Counted from the stretch's first letter, positions 35,392 to 44,463 are shown. The stretch: 64,000 nucleotides of DNA from JBGPTK01 sp963797765 (GCA_963797765.1 CAWCQU010000002.1:124001-188000); one strand, 5' to 3'. Program-made: numbers and translations. The notes: generated from the letters alone by a model not told the origin.

Positions 35392-36309
35392 ATGCGCCGC
35401 CGATACGAGGTATGGTTTTTGCGGCTCGGCTTGTCCGATGGCACCGGTGCGTGGTGGTTCCGTTATCTGCTGCTGAACCCAGGCCGAGGAGGTTGTCCCT
35501 CAAATTCCCAAGGATATCCGGCCCAAGTCTGGGCAACGTGGTTCCCGCGAAATGGAAAGGCCCAGACTTGGATCCAGGGATTTCCACTCAAGGATGTTCG
35601 TCTCAGCCAGCGCAACGCCAGTCCTTTTCTTGTGAAGGTAGGCGAAAATCACATCAGCGAGAACGAATGTCACGGGGCCTTAGAAACCGGCGATCGGCGG
35701 ATCAACTGGGATTTGCGTTACCGGTCGTCATTCCGCGTGAATGTGAGCAGCATGGGTTGGATCGGTTTTTCGCGCACGCCCCATTCCGATGCGCTCTTTT
35801 CCGGTCAAATTACCCTCGACGGCTGTTCGTTTCAAGGTGAACCCCTCGGCTATGGAATGCAGGGTCACAATTGTGGATATCGTCATCGCAATTTCTGGAC
35901 TTGGACGCACCTGCATTTTCCGGGAGCGAGTAATAATGGCTCGACTTTTGAGGCGCTCGTCTATGAGATGCCTCTGGGCCTTTTCTTTCGCAAAGCCGTT
36001 CTGTGGCATAACGGCCAAGTCTATACGTTTCGCAGTTTGCGTGAAGATGCGCGCGAGCCTCGCGAACTGGTTTGGAGGTTGCGATGTTCTGCTGGGCCAG
36101 ACGTGCACCTTGAAGTGAACATTCGTGGACGCGAAGGTCTTGTGCACCGGCTTCCATACCTCAAAACCGATTGTTCAGGGCAGTTTGAAGTTGCAAACGA
36201 CAGCTTGGCACAGGCGCGCATGGTTCTCCAACTTCCCGGCAGACCCCCCGAAGAACTGACGACCGATACGGGCGCTGCGCTGGAGATGGTCGGGAACGGT
36301 GTCGCGTAG
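35392..36309 (+). CDS. Conserved protein with AttH/CrtC-like (lipocalin-like) features
   Basis: A 305-residue protein rich in Trp, Gly and aromatic residues, with predicted beta-structure (WWFRYLLLNPGRGG, VWATWFPRNGKAQTWIQGF, WIGFSRTPHSD, GHNCGYRHRNFWTWTH). The pattern suggests the double lipocalin-like fold of AttH/CrtC/tocopherol cyclase relatives, which handle hydrophobic substrates, but I cannot confirm this. No signal peptide. ATG 35392 has GAGG 6 nt upstream; an alternative ATG at 35356 would overlap the phaR stop by 17 bp. Either way it is probably co-transcribed with phaR. Convergent with the UbiB-like gene. Confidence 0.6.
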   Translation: MRRRYEVWFLRLGLSDGTGAWWFRYLLLNPGRGGCPSNSQGYPAQVWATWFPRNGKAQTWIQGFPLKDVRLSQRNASPFLVKVGENHISENECHGALETGDRRINWDLRYRSSFRVNVSSMGWIGFSRTPHSDALFSGQITLDGCSFQGEPLGYGMQGHNCGYRHRNFWTWTHLHFPGASNNGSTFEALVYEMPLGLFFRKAVLWHNGQVYTFRSLREDAREPRELVWRLRCSAGPDVHLEVNIRGREGLVHRLPYLKTDCSGQFEVANDSLAQARMVLQLPGRPPEELTTDTGAALEMVGNGVA

Positions 36310-36369
36310 TGGCATTTTGCTGCCAGGGATTTTTTTCCCGAGGATCGACTGGCCTGTTTGTGCCAGTCG

Positions 36370-38040
36370 TTATGCTGGATTGGTTTGTGGAGATAATCCG
36401 GAGAGCGACTCCCATTGACGAACCAGTGTCCGGATTACGAGACGGGAGGTCAGCGTCAGCGCGCTCCAATCCAACGCCATCAAGTCTCGGAGCGAAAGCA
36501 TCGAAAAAAGCCGGGCTATGGCATCCCCGAAGTGGGCTAGCGCGTACCCCGCAACCACCGAGTCGATCCGCTCGCTGGATCCCGCGATATCTTCCAACAC
36601 TCCCTCGAGGGTGAACGATGCTTTGCGGAACATCAGCAGCGCCGTCGGAAAGTGGACTCCCTCCATCGCGATCTCATCCAGCAGTCGCATCGCATCCATC
36701 GCGCCCGGCCACTTGGTAAGCGGCAGCCGGTCCAGCAGCCCCGTCACGTGTTCGCGGATGACGCGCCGCGCCCAGCGATTCTTTGCCCCACGCAAACAGA
36801 GTTGCTCGATGGCACTTGATACGCCGCTCGAATCGCGCAAGATCAGCATCACTACCAGAAGAAATACACTTTTGCGCTGCTCCAAAGTGAGGCGCTCCGT
36901 AAGTGCCCAGTCAAGGATTACCAGTTCATCACTTCGCTTATCATAAAGTATATTCCCGGCATGCGGGTCGGCATGGAAAATCGCGTTTTTCTCCGCAGCC
37001 AGCACGGGAACAGCAAGCAGCACTTCGGCCAATCTCTCGGCTACGCGCTCGCGCAGCCTGGCGGAGCGGATAATCGCCTCCGTCACTTTCCTCCCCTTCT
37101 CCCGGGTAAGGGCTGTAATCGTGGCTGTGGAAAGCTGTGGTATCAGACGCGGCACACGCACTCCCGGAACAGAGCGATACGCGGTTAATGCGTTCAATAG
37201 CGTGACCTGTTCGCGGGGGAAATCCACCTCATGCGTCAGCAATACCTGGATTTCGGCAAGCGTCTCCGCCACTCCCCCTAGTTGCATGCCGACTGTTCGA
37301 TGCTTGTGCACAAGATGACGTGCGAGCTGCCGGAGAATGTTCATGTCTTCCGCATAGCAACTCGGAATGTGCGGCTTCAGGACTTTGAAGACCCCCCGCT
37401 CCCGCCGCCGGCTCTTGGGGTTTCGCCAGGTGAAGCCCACAACGGCGCTTACACTGGCCTCGGAAAGCATTTTGGCGTCGAGCCTCACGTCATACATTTT
37501 GATCTCTGATTCCAATTCCCTGCGAATGATGGCGTGAACCTCTTCGATGCTCACGTCGGAGATTCCGTTCTCCAGCTTGATGAGCGCGCGCCGCAGCCGG
37601 GGATCCAGGTCGCGGTTCCGCGCCAACATCTGGCCGATCTTCTGCAGCCCCGGCACTTTCGCGATGAATCGCAGTAGACGCACTTCGGGAGGCGTGTCCG
37701 GCGCCAGTCCCATCTGTTCCACGATCTTCGGAGCTAAGCGGGAAGCCGACAATTTCGACACGACGAACAGCATCGCCTCTCGCACCAGGGGACGCCATCC
37801 GCGGTGCACTTCGGGAACCAGCAATTCGACCGGCACCATGCGCACGGTCCACTTTCCCAGTTCCTCGCGCCAGTACTTCCCGCCTTCACTCTCCAGCGCC
37901 GCTTGGACGGCGCCGATTTTCTCCACGGGGGTTTGGTACTCCCGCAGAAACGGATCGAGTTGTTGCTGCAACGGTTCGTTACCGAGTTTGATCGGATTCT
38001 CCACGGTACCTCGCTTTGCCACTTCCCGGCGCCCGGACAA
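36370..38040 (-). CDS. ABC1/UbiB-family atypical kinase
   Basis: A 556-residue member of the ABC1/ADCK/UbiB family. Seen: the family-specific KxGQ motif (QKIGQML), an Ala-rich phosphate loop region replaced by SEASVSAVVG, the invariant Lys region (GVFKVLKPHI), FHADPHAGNILY with catalytic Asp and Asn, and LVILDWALT as the DFG-like metal site. Relatives act in quinone and lipid homeostasis, using ATP hydrolysis rather than protein phosphorylation. A hydrophobic C-terminal segment is possible near residue 530. It lies between phasin copy 2 and the lipocalin-like gene, which fits lipid or quinone handling; a dedicated partner is unknown. Confidence 0.8.
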   Translation of the reverse strand: MSGRREVAKRGTVENPIKLGNEPLQQQLDPFLREYQTPVEKIGAVQAALESEGGKYWREELGKWTVRMVPVELLVPEVHRGWRPLVREAMLFVVSKLSASRLAPKIVEQMGLAPDTPPEVRLLRFIAKVPGLQKIGQMLARNRDLDPRLRRALIKLENGISDVSIEEVHAIIRRELESEIKMYDVRLDAKMLSEASVSAVVGFTWRNPKSRRRERGVFKVLKPHIPSCYAEDMNILRQLARHLVHKHRTVGMQLGGVAETLAEIQVLLTHEVDFPREQVTLLNALTAYRSVPGVRVPRLIPQLSTATITALTREKGRKVTEAIIRSARLRERVAERLAEVLLAVPVLAAEKNAIFHADPHAGNILYDKRSDELVILDWALTERLTLEQRKSVFLLVVMLILRDSSGVSSAIEQLCLRGAKNRWARRVIREHVTGLLDRLPLTKWPGAMDAMRLLDEIAMEGVHFPTALLMFRKASFTLEGVLEDIAGSSERIDSVVAGYALAHFGDAIARLFSMLSLRDLMALDWSALTLTSRLVIRTLVRQWESLSGLSPQTNPA

Positions 38041-38078
38041 GCACGCCGGTGGCGACTTTCACGCAGCGCCCTGAAGAA

Positions 38079-39026
38079 TCAAGCCGTGGCTGCAACCGCT
38101 TTTCTTGTTCCTACTGTTCCCTTCCTCGCCACGCGCCGTGTCCCGTGTCGCGGCCGATGGGTTTTCCGCACTTCCTTTCTTGCCGCCTCCTTTCGATGGC
38201 TCATGGCCAGTTCCAGCAGCGACTTCTCGGCCGTCACCAGGTTCTTTACACTCTTCTCCGTCAGTTCTCCCAACAACTCCTGCGCCGGCTTCCGCGCCGC
38301 TTCTTTATGTTCGCCCTTCCCTTTTCCGATCTTCTCCATCTGCTCGATGGCCAGATTCACCAGCTTCTTCTGCGCTTCCGCGTACTTCTCCACTCCGTCC
38401 CGGGTCATCTCCGTCAACACCTTCATCCGCTCCCGCGGCGCTTTCCCGCTCGGCCTCGTCTCCTTCATCGCTTCGTTTACTTCCTTCGCCGCCAGGTCCA
38501 GAAACTTCTTCTCACTCTCGATCAACCCTTCCAGTCCTCGCCGCGCCAGCTCCGCTACTCGTGCGCCGGCCTGCATCCCTTCCCCTTCCCGATACGATTC
38601 CGCTACCGCGTGGGTCTCTTCCGCGGCCGCTTCCAGCAACTGCTTCTGCAGCCCGATCAACGTCTCCGCCCGGTGCCGCGCCACATCCGCCACCACTCCC
38701 GCTGCCACCGGTAGCGGGAGCCCTTCCTTCATTCCCTCCACCACCAGCGCCGTCTCACCCGCTGCCAAATCCAGCAAGATCTTCCCGGCGGCGGCCACGT
38801 TCTTCACGCCCTCGTCGGCCATCCCCGCCAGCATGACACCCGGCCGGAATCCCCCTTTGCCAAACTCCTCCCGCGCCATGCCGATCAACAGCGCATTCTC
38901 TTGCGCCGCCAAATCCAGCAGAATCCTCTGCGCGGCCGTAAAACTCGCAAATCCTTGCCGAGCCCAATCCGTCAGCGGAAATGCCGGCGGAGCGGCCCGT
39001 GTCGCTTTCTTTTCTCTCGCGGTCAT
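38079..39026 (-). CDS. Phasin-like granule protein, copy 2 (basic tail)
   Basis: A 315-residue near-duplicate of the protein at 33829-34692: the same six helical repeats, with only a few substitutions. It diverges immediately after LAM (codon 38202-38204). Instead of a short end it has a roughly 40-residue Arg/Lys/His-rich tail (SHRKEAARKEVRKTHRPRHG then RRVARKGTVGTRKAVAATA), resembling the histone-like tails of PhaF-type phasins that tether granules to the nucleoid. Start ATG 39026 with AGGAG 8 nt upstream; a PhaR-type operator lies 25 bp upstream. Its stop lies 38 bp from the UbiB-like start, so the two may be co-transcribed. Confidence 0.75.
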   Translation of the reverse strand: MTAREKKATRAAPPAFPLTDWARQGFASFTAAQRILLDLAAQENALLIGMAREEFGKGGFRPGVMLAGMADEGVKNVAAAGKILLDLAAGETALVVEGMKEGLPLPVAAGVVADVARHRAETLIGLQKQLLEAAAEETHAVAESYREGEGMQAGARVAELARRGLEGLIESEKKFLDLAAKEVNEAMKETRPSGKAPRERMKVLTEMTRDGVEKYAEAQKKLVNLAIEQMEKIGKGKGEHKEAARKPAQELLGELTEKSVKNLVTAEKSLLELAMSHRKEAARKEVRKTHRPRHGTRRVARKGTVGTRKAVAATA

Positions 39027-39106
39027 GTTCGTTCTCCTCTCAGTTGCGGTATACTGCGCTGCAGTATCCAATCGAACTGTACGTCTCCGCACCCACTGTG
39101 TCAAGC
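38202..39106. repeat. 905 bp direct repeat, copy B (phasin gene and promoter)
   Basis: Partner of 33868-34772, same orientation, offset 4334 bp. Recombination between the copies would delete or duplicate phaR, the lipocalin-like gene and the UbiB-like gene. Confidence 0.95.
39051..39067. promoter_or_regulatory. PhaR-type operator, second copy
   Basis: ATACTGC GCT GCAGTAT, identical to 34717-34733, 25 bp upstream of phasin copy 2. Core CTGC-N3-GCAG at 39054-39064. It suggests that both phasin genes answer to the phaR product. Confidence 0.75.
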
Positions 39107-39254
39107 ACATTTTTTTGATCTCTCCATTGGGCTCTCTCTAGCCGCGATTCGCGGCGAGTACCAAACCTTTTGTGGTATGGATCCCAATGGTGGATTGAGT
39201 GAGGGTCTAAGACGGAGAAGCGAAACTCGCAACGCGGTTCGCGAGGTTGCAAAT

Positions 39255-40562
39255 TCAGCGAACCAGTGCTCGCGCGCTCCTCGGAGTACGCAGCATGAGC
39301 AACCCTCCCGCAAGTACGGAAGCCATCATCACCGCTAGTCCGTATGAAAATGATCCCGTTCGCGTGTTGAGGTAACCGAACAGGTAAGGACCGGCAAAAC
39401 CTGCGACGCTGGCAACAGCGTTAATCATTCCAACCGCTGCCGCAGCGGCCGACTGGCTCAGAATTTCTGTCGGGATTACCCAGAAGGCTGGGACATAAGC
39501 AGTTCCGACGCACGCCATCGTAAACAATAAGAGCGAGAGCGAAGTCGACCGGGTCTGAAAGACAAGTCCCAGAAATCCGGCTGCTGCAATAAACAGCGGG
39601 ATAGCGGAGTGCCAGCGTCTTTCGCGACTCCTGTCGGAATGCCATCCGTTGACCTGCATTCCGATGAGTAGCATTAGGTATGGCACCGCGCCGAGCAGCC
39701 CCACCTTCATGTCAGAAAATCCAGACTGACGCTTCAGCATGGTGGGAAACCAAAAAACAAAACTGTAAAGCGCAAAATAATTGAGAAAGGCTACCGAGGC
39801 CAGCAACAGAATGGTGCGGGACCTGAGGGCCTCCTTGATGGGGATTGCTTGCCCGCTGGCGGGTTTCTCTTCACTCAGCTTTTGTGCAATCCATTGCCGC
39901 TGTTCGGGAGCAAGCCAGGCCGCCTCGCCCGGCCAGTCTGTTAGGTAGAAAAACGCAACGACGCCCAGCACGATGGCCGGCATCCCTTCCAGGATGAACA
40001 GCCACCGCCAGCCAGCAGCACCGAACCAACTCTGGCCCAGAATCCATCCCGCAATAGGCGATCCAATCACGAATGACAAGGGAATGGCAGCCATGAAGTT
40101 GCTCGTTGCCTTGGCGCGGTCCTGCTTCATGAACCAGTGGCTCAGATAGACGATTACGCCAGGGAAAAAACCGGCCTCCGCCGCTCCTAACAAAAAGCGT
40201 GCGAGGTAGAGTTGAGTTGGGGTGTGCACCAGTGCTGTCAGTGCCGTCAGCGATCCCCACGCGATCATGGTTGCGGAAATCATCCGGCGCGCGCTCCATC
40301 GTTCGACCAGCAAGGCGCCTGGCATCTGCAAAGCCACATAGCTGGTGAAGAAGATGCCTGCTCCCATTCCGAATACGCGGTCGCTGAACCCCAGCTCGCG
40401 AGACATCCCGATCGCGGCATAGGCGATGCTTGTGCGGTCAAGATAATTAATGATGTAGAGGATGAAAAGAAATGGCAGCAGCCGGAAAGCAATGTGGTGG
40501 CGCGTACGGTCCACAAGCTGGGCCGTAGCGGGCGCGCTCGCGCGTGAGGTAGCTACGGCCAC
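39255..40562 (-). CDS. MFS transporter, anion:cation symporter (ACS) type
   Basis: A 435-residue inner-membrane permease with 12 predicted helices. INYLDRTSIAYAAIGMSRELG near the N-terminus, RFLLGAAEAGFFPGVIVYLSHWF in helix 4-5 and the loop WRWLFILEGMPAIVLG are typical of the ACS group, which imports organic anions such as hexuronates, phthalate or tartrate. A central cytosolic loop (WLAPEQRQWIAQKL) separates the halves. Substrate unknown. It stands alone, 149 bp upstream of the phasin repeat boundary. Confidence 0.85.
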   Translation of the reverse strand: MAVATSRASAPATAQLVDRTRHHIAFRLLPFLFILYIINYLDRTSIAYAAIGMSRELGFSDRVFGMGAGIFFTSYVALQMPGALLVERWSARRMISATMIAWGSLTALTALVHTPTQLYLARFLLGAAEAGFFPGVIVYLSHWFMKQDRAKATSNFMAAIPLSFVIGSPIAGWILGQSWFGAAGWRWLFILEGMPAIVLGVVAFFYLTDWPGEAAWLAPEQRQWIAQKLSEEKPASGQAIPIKEALRSRTILLLASVAFLNYFALYSFVFWFPTMLKRQSGFSDMKVGLLGAVPYLMLLIGMQVNGWHSDRSRERRWHSAIPLFIAAAGFLGLVFQTRSTSLSLLLFTMACVGTAYVPAFWVIPTEILSQSAAAAAVGMINAVASVAGFAGPYLFGYLNTRTGSFSYGLAVMMASVLAGGLLMLRTPRSARALVR

Positions 40563-40801
40563 TCTGGCGTCTCCGTCGGACCGAGTGCAATGGCCGGAGT
40601 ATACCGGAATTCCGGCAGTTACTTAATTCAGAATGAAGGCTCACCCGTCAAATGGTTCTTCAAACAGCCGCTGTCATTCGCCAAAATGGTGCCGGCCTTT
40701 GAAATCAACGGCATTGACGTTGCTCGATGCAGGCAAGGTGGACGCTAAGCAGAGTGATTTTGGTTTGGTATTTTGGGGAGATACGCGCGGAGCGCCGTAA
40801 T

Positions 40802-41857
40802 TTATGGCGCGTAAACAAGCACGCGAAAGGTGCCAGAGATTGCAGCGCGCCGGGGGTTGGGATGCTCGGCCGTCGGCGCGGGAGCCGGGGCAAAATCTGC
40901 TGTGTCCACGAAAAGATTGTGGGTCTTGGTATCGATGCCCATCGTCTTGGCGCCGAATTCGGTTTTGACAGAATCAAGGGCACTGAATTTATCTGGCGAG
41001 TCTTCGTGGAAAATGTGGATCATGCCGTCGCGAGTCGAAACGAAAATCAAATTCGTCTCGGACTCAAACGCCGCGGCATCCGCGCCGCCGGTGATCGGAA
41101 ATGACTGGATTACCTTCCCGCTGCCAGCATCCATTACCACGAGCATTTGAGGATTGCGAGCGGCGATGAATAACCGCCGGTGCTGCCGGTCCATTGTAAT
41201 GGCTGTGGGCCCGCCCGCCGGAGCTACCGGCCAGCGCGATATGATCGCGAGCGCTTGGGAGTCAATCGCCAGCACTTCATTTTTGTCTTCCAGGTTCACG
41301 TAAACAGTTCCCTTGCCGTCCGCGACAGCGAACTCGGGAGCGCCACCCAGGTCGATGGTCTTCAGGACGTTTCCGCTTTTGGCATCAATGACCGTAGAGG
41401 AGTGGCTATCACCATTCATCGCAAAAATCCGCTTGGATGCCGGATCGAAAATGACGGCGTCCGCGTCGTTATCGGCCTTGGCCTCGCCGGTCACTTTCAG
41501 GGATTTCAGATCGAACACGATCACCTTTCCCTGCGCGCCGTCGGTGATGAATCCGCGGCCAAATTCGCCGGCGAGAGCCACTCCATGAACCTGTTTCAAG
41601 CCGCTGATGTTGCCGATGATGCTGCCGTTATCGGCGTCAATTACTTTCACTTCCGTGCCGTGCGACAGGTAGACGCGCCGCGCGGACGAATCGACAGTAA
41701 TGTAGTCGAAATATTCACGGTTACTGCCCTCGGCGGGGCCGAAAGTATATTTTTTGTGCAGGTGATAGGTACTTTGCGGTGGATGTGCAATCGCCAGAGT
41801 GCTGATAAGCAGAGCAAGAGCTAGAGACAGGATGCGCCATTGATCAGCAAACTTCAT
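40802..41857 (-). CDS. Secreted YncE/YVTN-type beta-propeller protein
   Basis: A 351-residue protein with an N-terminal signal peptide (LSLALALLISTLAIAH) and repeated beta-propeller blades: YLSHGTEVKVIDADNGSIIG, VIVFDLKSLKVTGEA, IFAMNGDSHSSTVIDAKSG, VYVNLEDKNEVLAIDSQ, LFIAARNPQMLVVMDAGSG, IFVSTRDGMIHIF. Such proteins are exported; function in this group is unclear (binding of metals, cell wall or partner proteins has been proposed). Start ATG 41857 has GGGAGGAA 4-5 nt upstream and places the signal peptide correctly; a longer frame to 41941 is unsupported. Confidence 0.8.
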   Translation of the reverse strand: MKFADQWRILSLALALLISTLAIAHPPQSTYHLHKKYTFGPAEGSNREYFDYITVDSSARRVYLSHGTEVKVIDADNGSIIGNISGLKQVHGVALAGEFGRGFITDGAQGKVIVFDLKSLKVTGEAKADNDADAVIFDPASKRIFAMNGDSHSSTVIDAKSGNVLKTIDLGGAPEFAVADGKGTVYVNLEDKNEVLAIDSQALAIISRWPVAPAGGPTAITMDRQHRRLFIAARNPQMLVVMDAGSGKVIQSFPITGGADAAAFESETNLIFVSTRDGMIHIFHEDSPDKFSALDSVKTEFGAKTMGIDTKTHNLFVDTADFAPAPAPTAEHPNPRRAAISGTFRVLVYAP

Positions 41858-42288
41858 GGAATTCCTCCCGCGAAATAATCGCTTGCGGAAATCGGAAGCG
41901 AAAAAGCAAATCGGGCCGCGGACCAATCCAGACGAAGGCATTCGCTATCACGAGATTGTACCCGAAAATATATTAAGAAAGCTTGCGAGATGGAAGAAAT
42001 CCTGAAAAGGAGGAAGGAGAAAAACGCGCCCGCTGAAACAGCGGTTCGGAGACAATCGCTCCCGTTTAAGCTGAACTGTCACGGAAAGAAAAGAAGTCTT
42101 ATCTAACTACGCAAAAGATGAAGAAGGACTGATTGCAATCGATCCTGTTGATGCAGGAGAAACTACAAGGATCGAACAAAAAACAGAAAAGTCAAAGTCA
42201 AGAACCACACCCCTAAAAACGAAGAGTGCGGCACCCGAGACTTTCTCGCCGCGCTAAGCCGCCACCCTAAATTTCACATGTTCTCGTG
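41858..42288. other. Intergenic region, purine-rich, with a small hairpin
   Basis: About 430 bp between the propeller gene start and the DUF3857 gene stop, with no credible gene. The plus strand is rich in A and G. A small perfect hairpin CCGCTG AAA CAGCGG lies at 42030-42044. It should contain the propeller promoter; I see no clear elements. Confidence 0.45.
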
Positions 42289-44463
42289 CTACTGGCGGCG
42301 TAGGACTGCGCTGCTGCGCTCGTCGGTGGCGATTTGGCGGAAGAATTGTTTCAGGTCGTCTAAGCCTTTTGTGGAGACTATAACGTCTTTGATTTCATAG
42401 GTGCGCTGGTAGAAGAGGACGTTTCCTTTTACTTCGCACTTGCTGGAATATTCGCCGAAGCTGTAATCGGCTTTTACGGAATCGGGAATATCTTCGACCA
42501 CGAATCCGGGGGGGAGCTGGATTTCATAGGTGTCGGTTTGCAGGGTGGCGGAGGAAAATTCCACGGGATATTTTCGCTGCTTGATTTCCATCAGGTCGGT
42601 GCCCTTCGCTCCCATCACGCGCGGACGGACCACCAGCAAATTGCCGGCGGACTTGGCGTAGTTTTGAGCGACGAAGTGGTATTGCAGGGTGAGGTTTTGG
42701 TCGAATTTGTCGAGGCCGTCCACGGAAGCCTGGGAAAGAGAGAAACCGGAAACGAAACTGCCGAGGAAATCTTCGATTACTTTTTGGCGGTCGGTGGAAC
42801 TGGCGCGCATGAATTGGGCGCGCTGCTCGGCGGCGGGCGCGCCCCAGCGAACTTCAGAAACCTGGCCGGAGAGAGTGCCTTCGGAATTCAGGACCAGCTT
42901 GGCGCTACGGATCAGGCGATTAGTTGCCGGCTTCATCAAGGGAAGCTCGACCAAGTCGCCGCCATCCTTGGAAATCAACAAGCCATAATTGGCCTGAAGG
43001 TAGGTGGGAAGATAGCCCAGGGGAGTGTAAGAATTTGTGGGATCGAAAAATAGCAAGCGGCCCAATTTGGGCTGATCGACGACGGCGTAGAGAGTGGTGA
43101 CGTCCATGCCATCGGGGACGCGGATAGCCAGGATGGCGTGATTGAAAGTCAGAGCGGAGGGAGAATCCGGCTGGACGACGCCGCGATCGGTGTGAATTAG
43201 AACGTAGTAGGACTCGATGCCAACTTCGTGCAGCATGCTGCCGAGCAGGGTGGCTTTGTCCTTGCAATCGCCATAGCGGTGCGCAAACACTTCGCTAGCT
43301 GGATGCGGCTGGAAGCCGCCGATGCCGATTTCAATGGCGACGTAACGAATATCGCGCTGCATGAAGGAGGTGAGCGCTTTCATTTTATCGAGCGGAGTAG
43401 GAGCATTGGTGGTTAGCTCGGCGACTTTCTGTTTCAGTTCGGGAGAGGAATTGCGGCTCTGCTCCGTCAGATTGGAATACCAAAGCCCCAGGCTGCGCCA
43501 GGTGTTTTGCGCCTGGCCTGCCTGGCTGCTGCCGCTGGGAAAATAATTTACGTCGAGCCTGCCGGCCACGGCGCGCCACGGGGGCATCCCCGGCTCGATT
43601 TCCACCGGAGATAAATTTTCCAGTTCCCAGACGTATTGGTTTCCCGTTGCTTGCGGATCCTTGGAAGGGGCATTCGACCAGTGAGAAGTGAATTCCCAGC
43701 TGGGCGGGAGTTGCAGGACAAAGCGGGCGTGGCGCACGGGGATTTTCTCCTGAAAATCCCAGTCGTCCTGAAGGATGAATGGTCGCCGCTTCTGGACGAA
43801 TTCGAAACCGATCACATTGCCTGGATCGGCGCCGGGAATTTCTAGAATCTTCACGCGCTGATCGCTATAAAATTCCCCGGAAGTCCCTTTTTCTACCGCG
43901 TCTTTTTCTTTTACTTCGAAATCCTTGCCATCCGCGGGAATGCCCCAAGCTTTCAAATAGGTGAGCTTGGTTTGCGAATCGAAATGGACCTCCACGTTTC
44001 CGAAACCGCGTCCGGCAGGGCGCAGGATTTTGTACGCGGCGCGGTAGAGAGTTTCGATTTCTCCGCTGTCTTTTACGGTGGTGATCTGTTCGGAGAGCAG
44101 CATCACCGCATTCGTATCCTTGGGATATTCCGGCAGGGTTTGCTGGGCGGCGGCGCGGAGCCAATCGGGAGTGCTGGCGCGCGCGGCAGGCGCGGCACAG
44201 AGAATCGCCGTCAGTAGAAACGCTGCAAACAAATTAAGGCATGAAGAACTGGCTGGGAGGTGCGATTCGCTTCCACAAGTTTCCTGCGAGGAAGCTTCAG
44301 GGGCTAAAGCCCGCTCGTTGAGCGAACTCGAATGTCGGAGCTGAAGCTCCGACCCCCTAAGACCCCGGCTCGATCGTCGGGGATGACGTTTCGGCCTCCT
44401 AGAAGCCTGGCTTAATCGAAAATTAGGAAAGCACAGATTAATGAGACTGAGCCGATTCCGCAT
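42289..44463 (-). CDS. Exported DUF3857 / transglutaminase-like protein with intact triad; 5' end disturbed by a repeat
   Basis: A periplasmic or outer-surface protein with an N-terminal DUF3857 domain and a central transglutaminase-like domain. The triad is present: Cys in HRYGDCKDKATLL, His in FNHAILAI, Asp in LLFFDPTNSY. A signal-like segment (LFAAFLLTAILCAAPAARA) precedes the mature part, but it lies about 75 residues after the only good ATG (44463), because a three-hairpin repeat (44291-44353) sits between them and is read through in frame. The true start is therefore uncertain (TTG 44232 is another option, without a clear ribosome binding site). It follows the second DUF3857 gene, overlapping its stop by 26 bp if 44463 is used. 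Substrate unknown. Confidence 0.7.
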   Translation of the reverse strand: MRNRLSLINLCFPNFRLSQASRRPKRHPRRSSRGLRGSELQLRHSSSLNERALAPEASSQETCGSESHLPASSSCLNLFAAFLLTAILCAAPAARASTPDWLRAAAQQTLPEYPKDTNAVMLLSEQITTVKDSGEIETLYRAAYKILRPAGRGFGNVEVHFDSQTKLTYLKAWGIPADGKDFEVKEKDAVEKGTSGEFYSDQRVKILEIPGADPGNVIGFEFVQKRRPFILQDDWDFQEKIPVRHARFVLQLPPSWEFTSHWSNAPSKDPQATGNQYVWELENLSPVEIEPGMPPWRAVAGRLDVNYFPSGSSQAGQAQNTWRSLGLWYSNLTEQSRNSSPELKQKVAELTTNAPTPLDKMKALTSFMQRDIRYVAIEIGIGGFQPHPASEVFAHRYGDCKDKATLLGSMLHEVGIESYYVLIHTDRGVVQPDSPSALTFNHAILAIRVPDGMDVTTLYAVVDQPKLGRLLFFDPTNSYTPLGYLPTYLQANYGLLISKDGGDLVELPLMKPATNRLIRSAKLVLNSEGTLSGQVSEVRWGAPAAEQRAQFMRASSTDRQKVIEDFLGSFVSGFSLSQASVDGLDKFDQNLTLQYHFVAQNYAKSAGNLLVVRPRVMGAKGTDLMEIKQRKYPVEFSSATLQTDTYEIQLPPGFVVEDIPDSVKADYSFGEYSSKCEVKGNVLFYQRTYEIKDVIVSTKGLDDLKQFFRQIATDERSSAVLRRQ
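44291..44353. repeat. Interspersed repeat of three consecutive hairpins (REP/BIME-like)
   Basis: Three perfect dyads in a row: GGGCT-AA-AGCCC (44301-44312), CGCTC-GTT-GAGCG (44312-44324) and GTCGGAGCT-GA-AGCTCCGAC (44334-44353), preceded by GAAGCTTC (44291-44298). It resembles the hairpin-rich dispersed repeats common in these genomes and lies within the 5' part of the downstream DUF3857 gene. Confidence 0.75.

Noticed and set aside
37804..39141. 445-residue Ser/Pro-rich open frame on the plus strand
   Set aside because: Antisense of the UbiB-like gene's 5' end and of phasin copy 2; the same shadow appears opposite copy 1.
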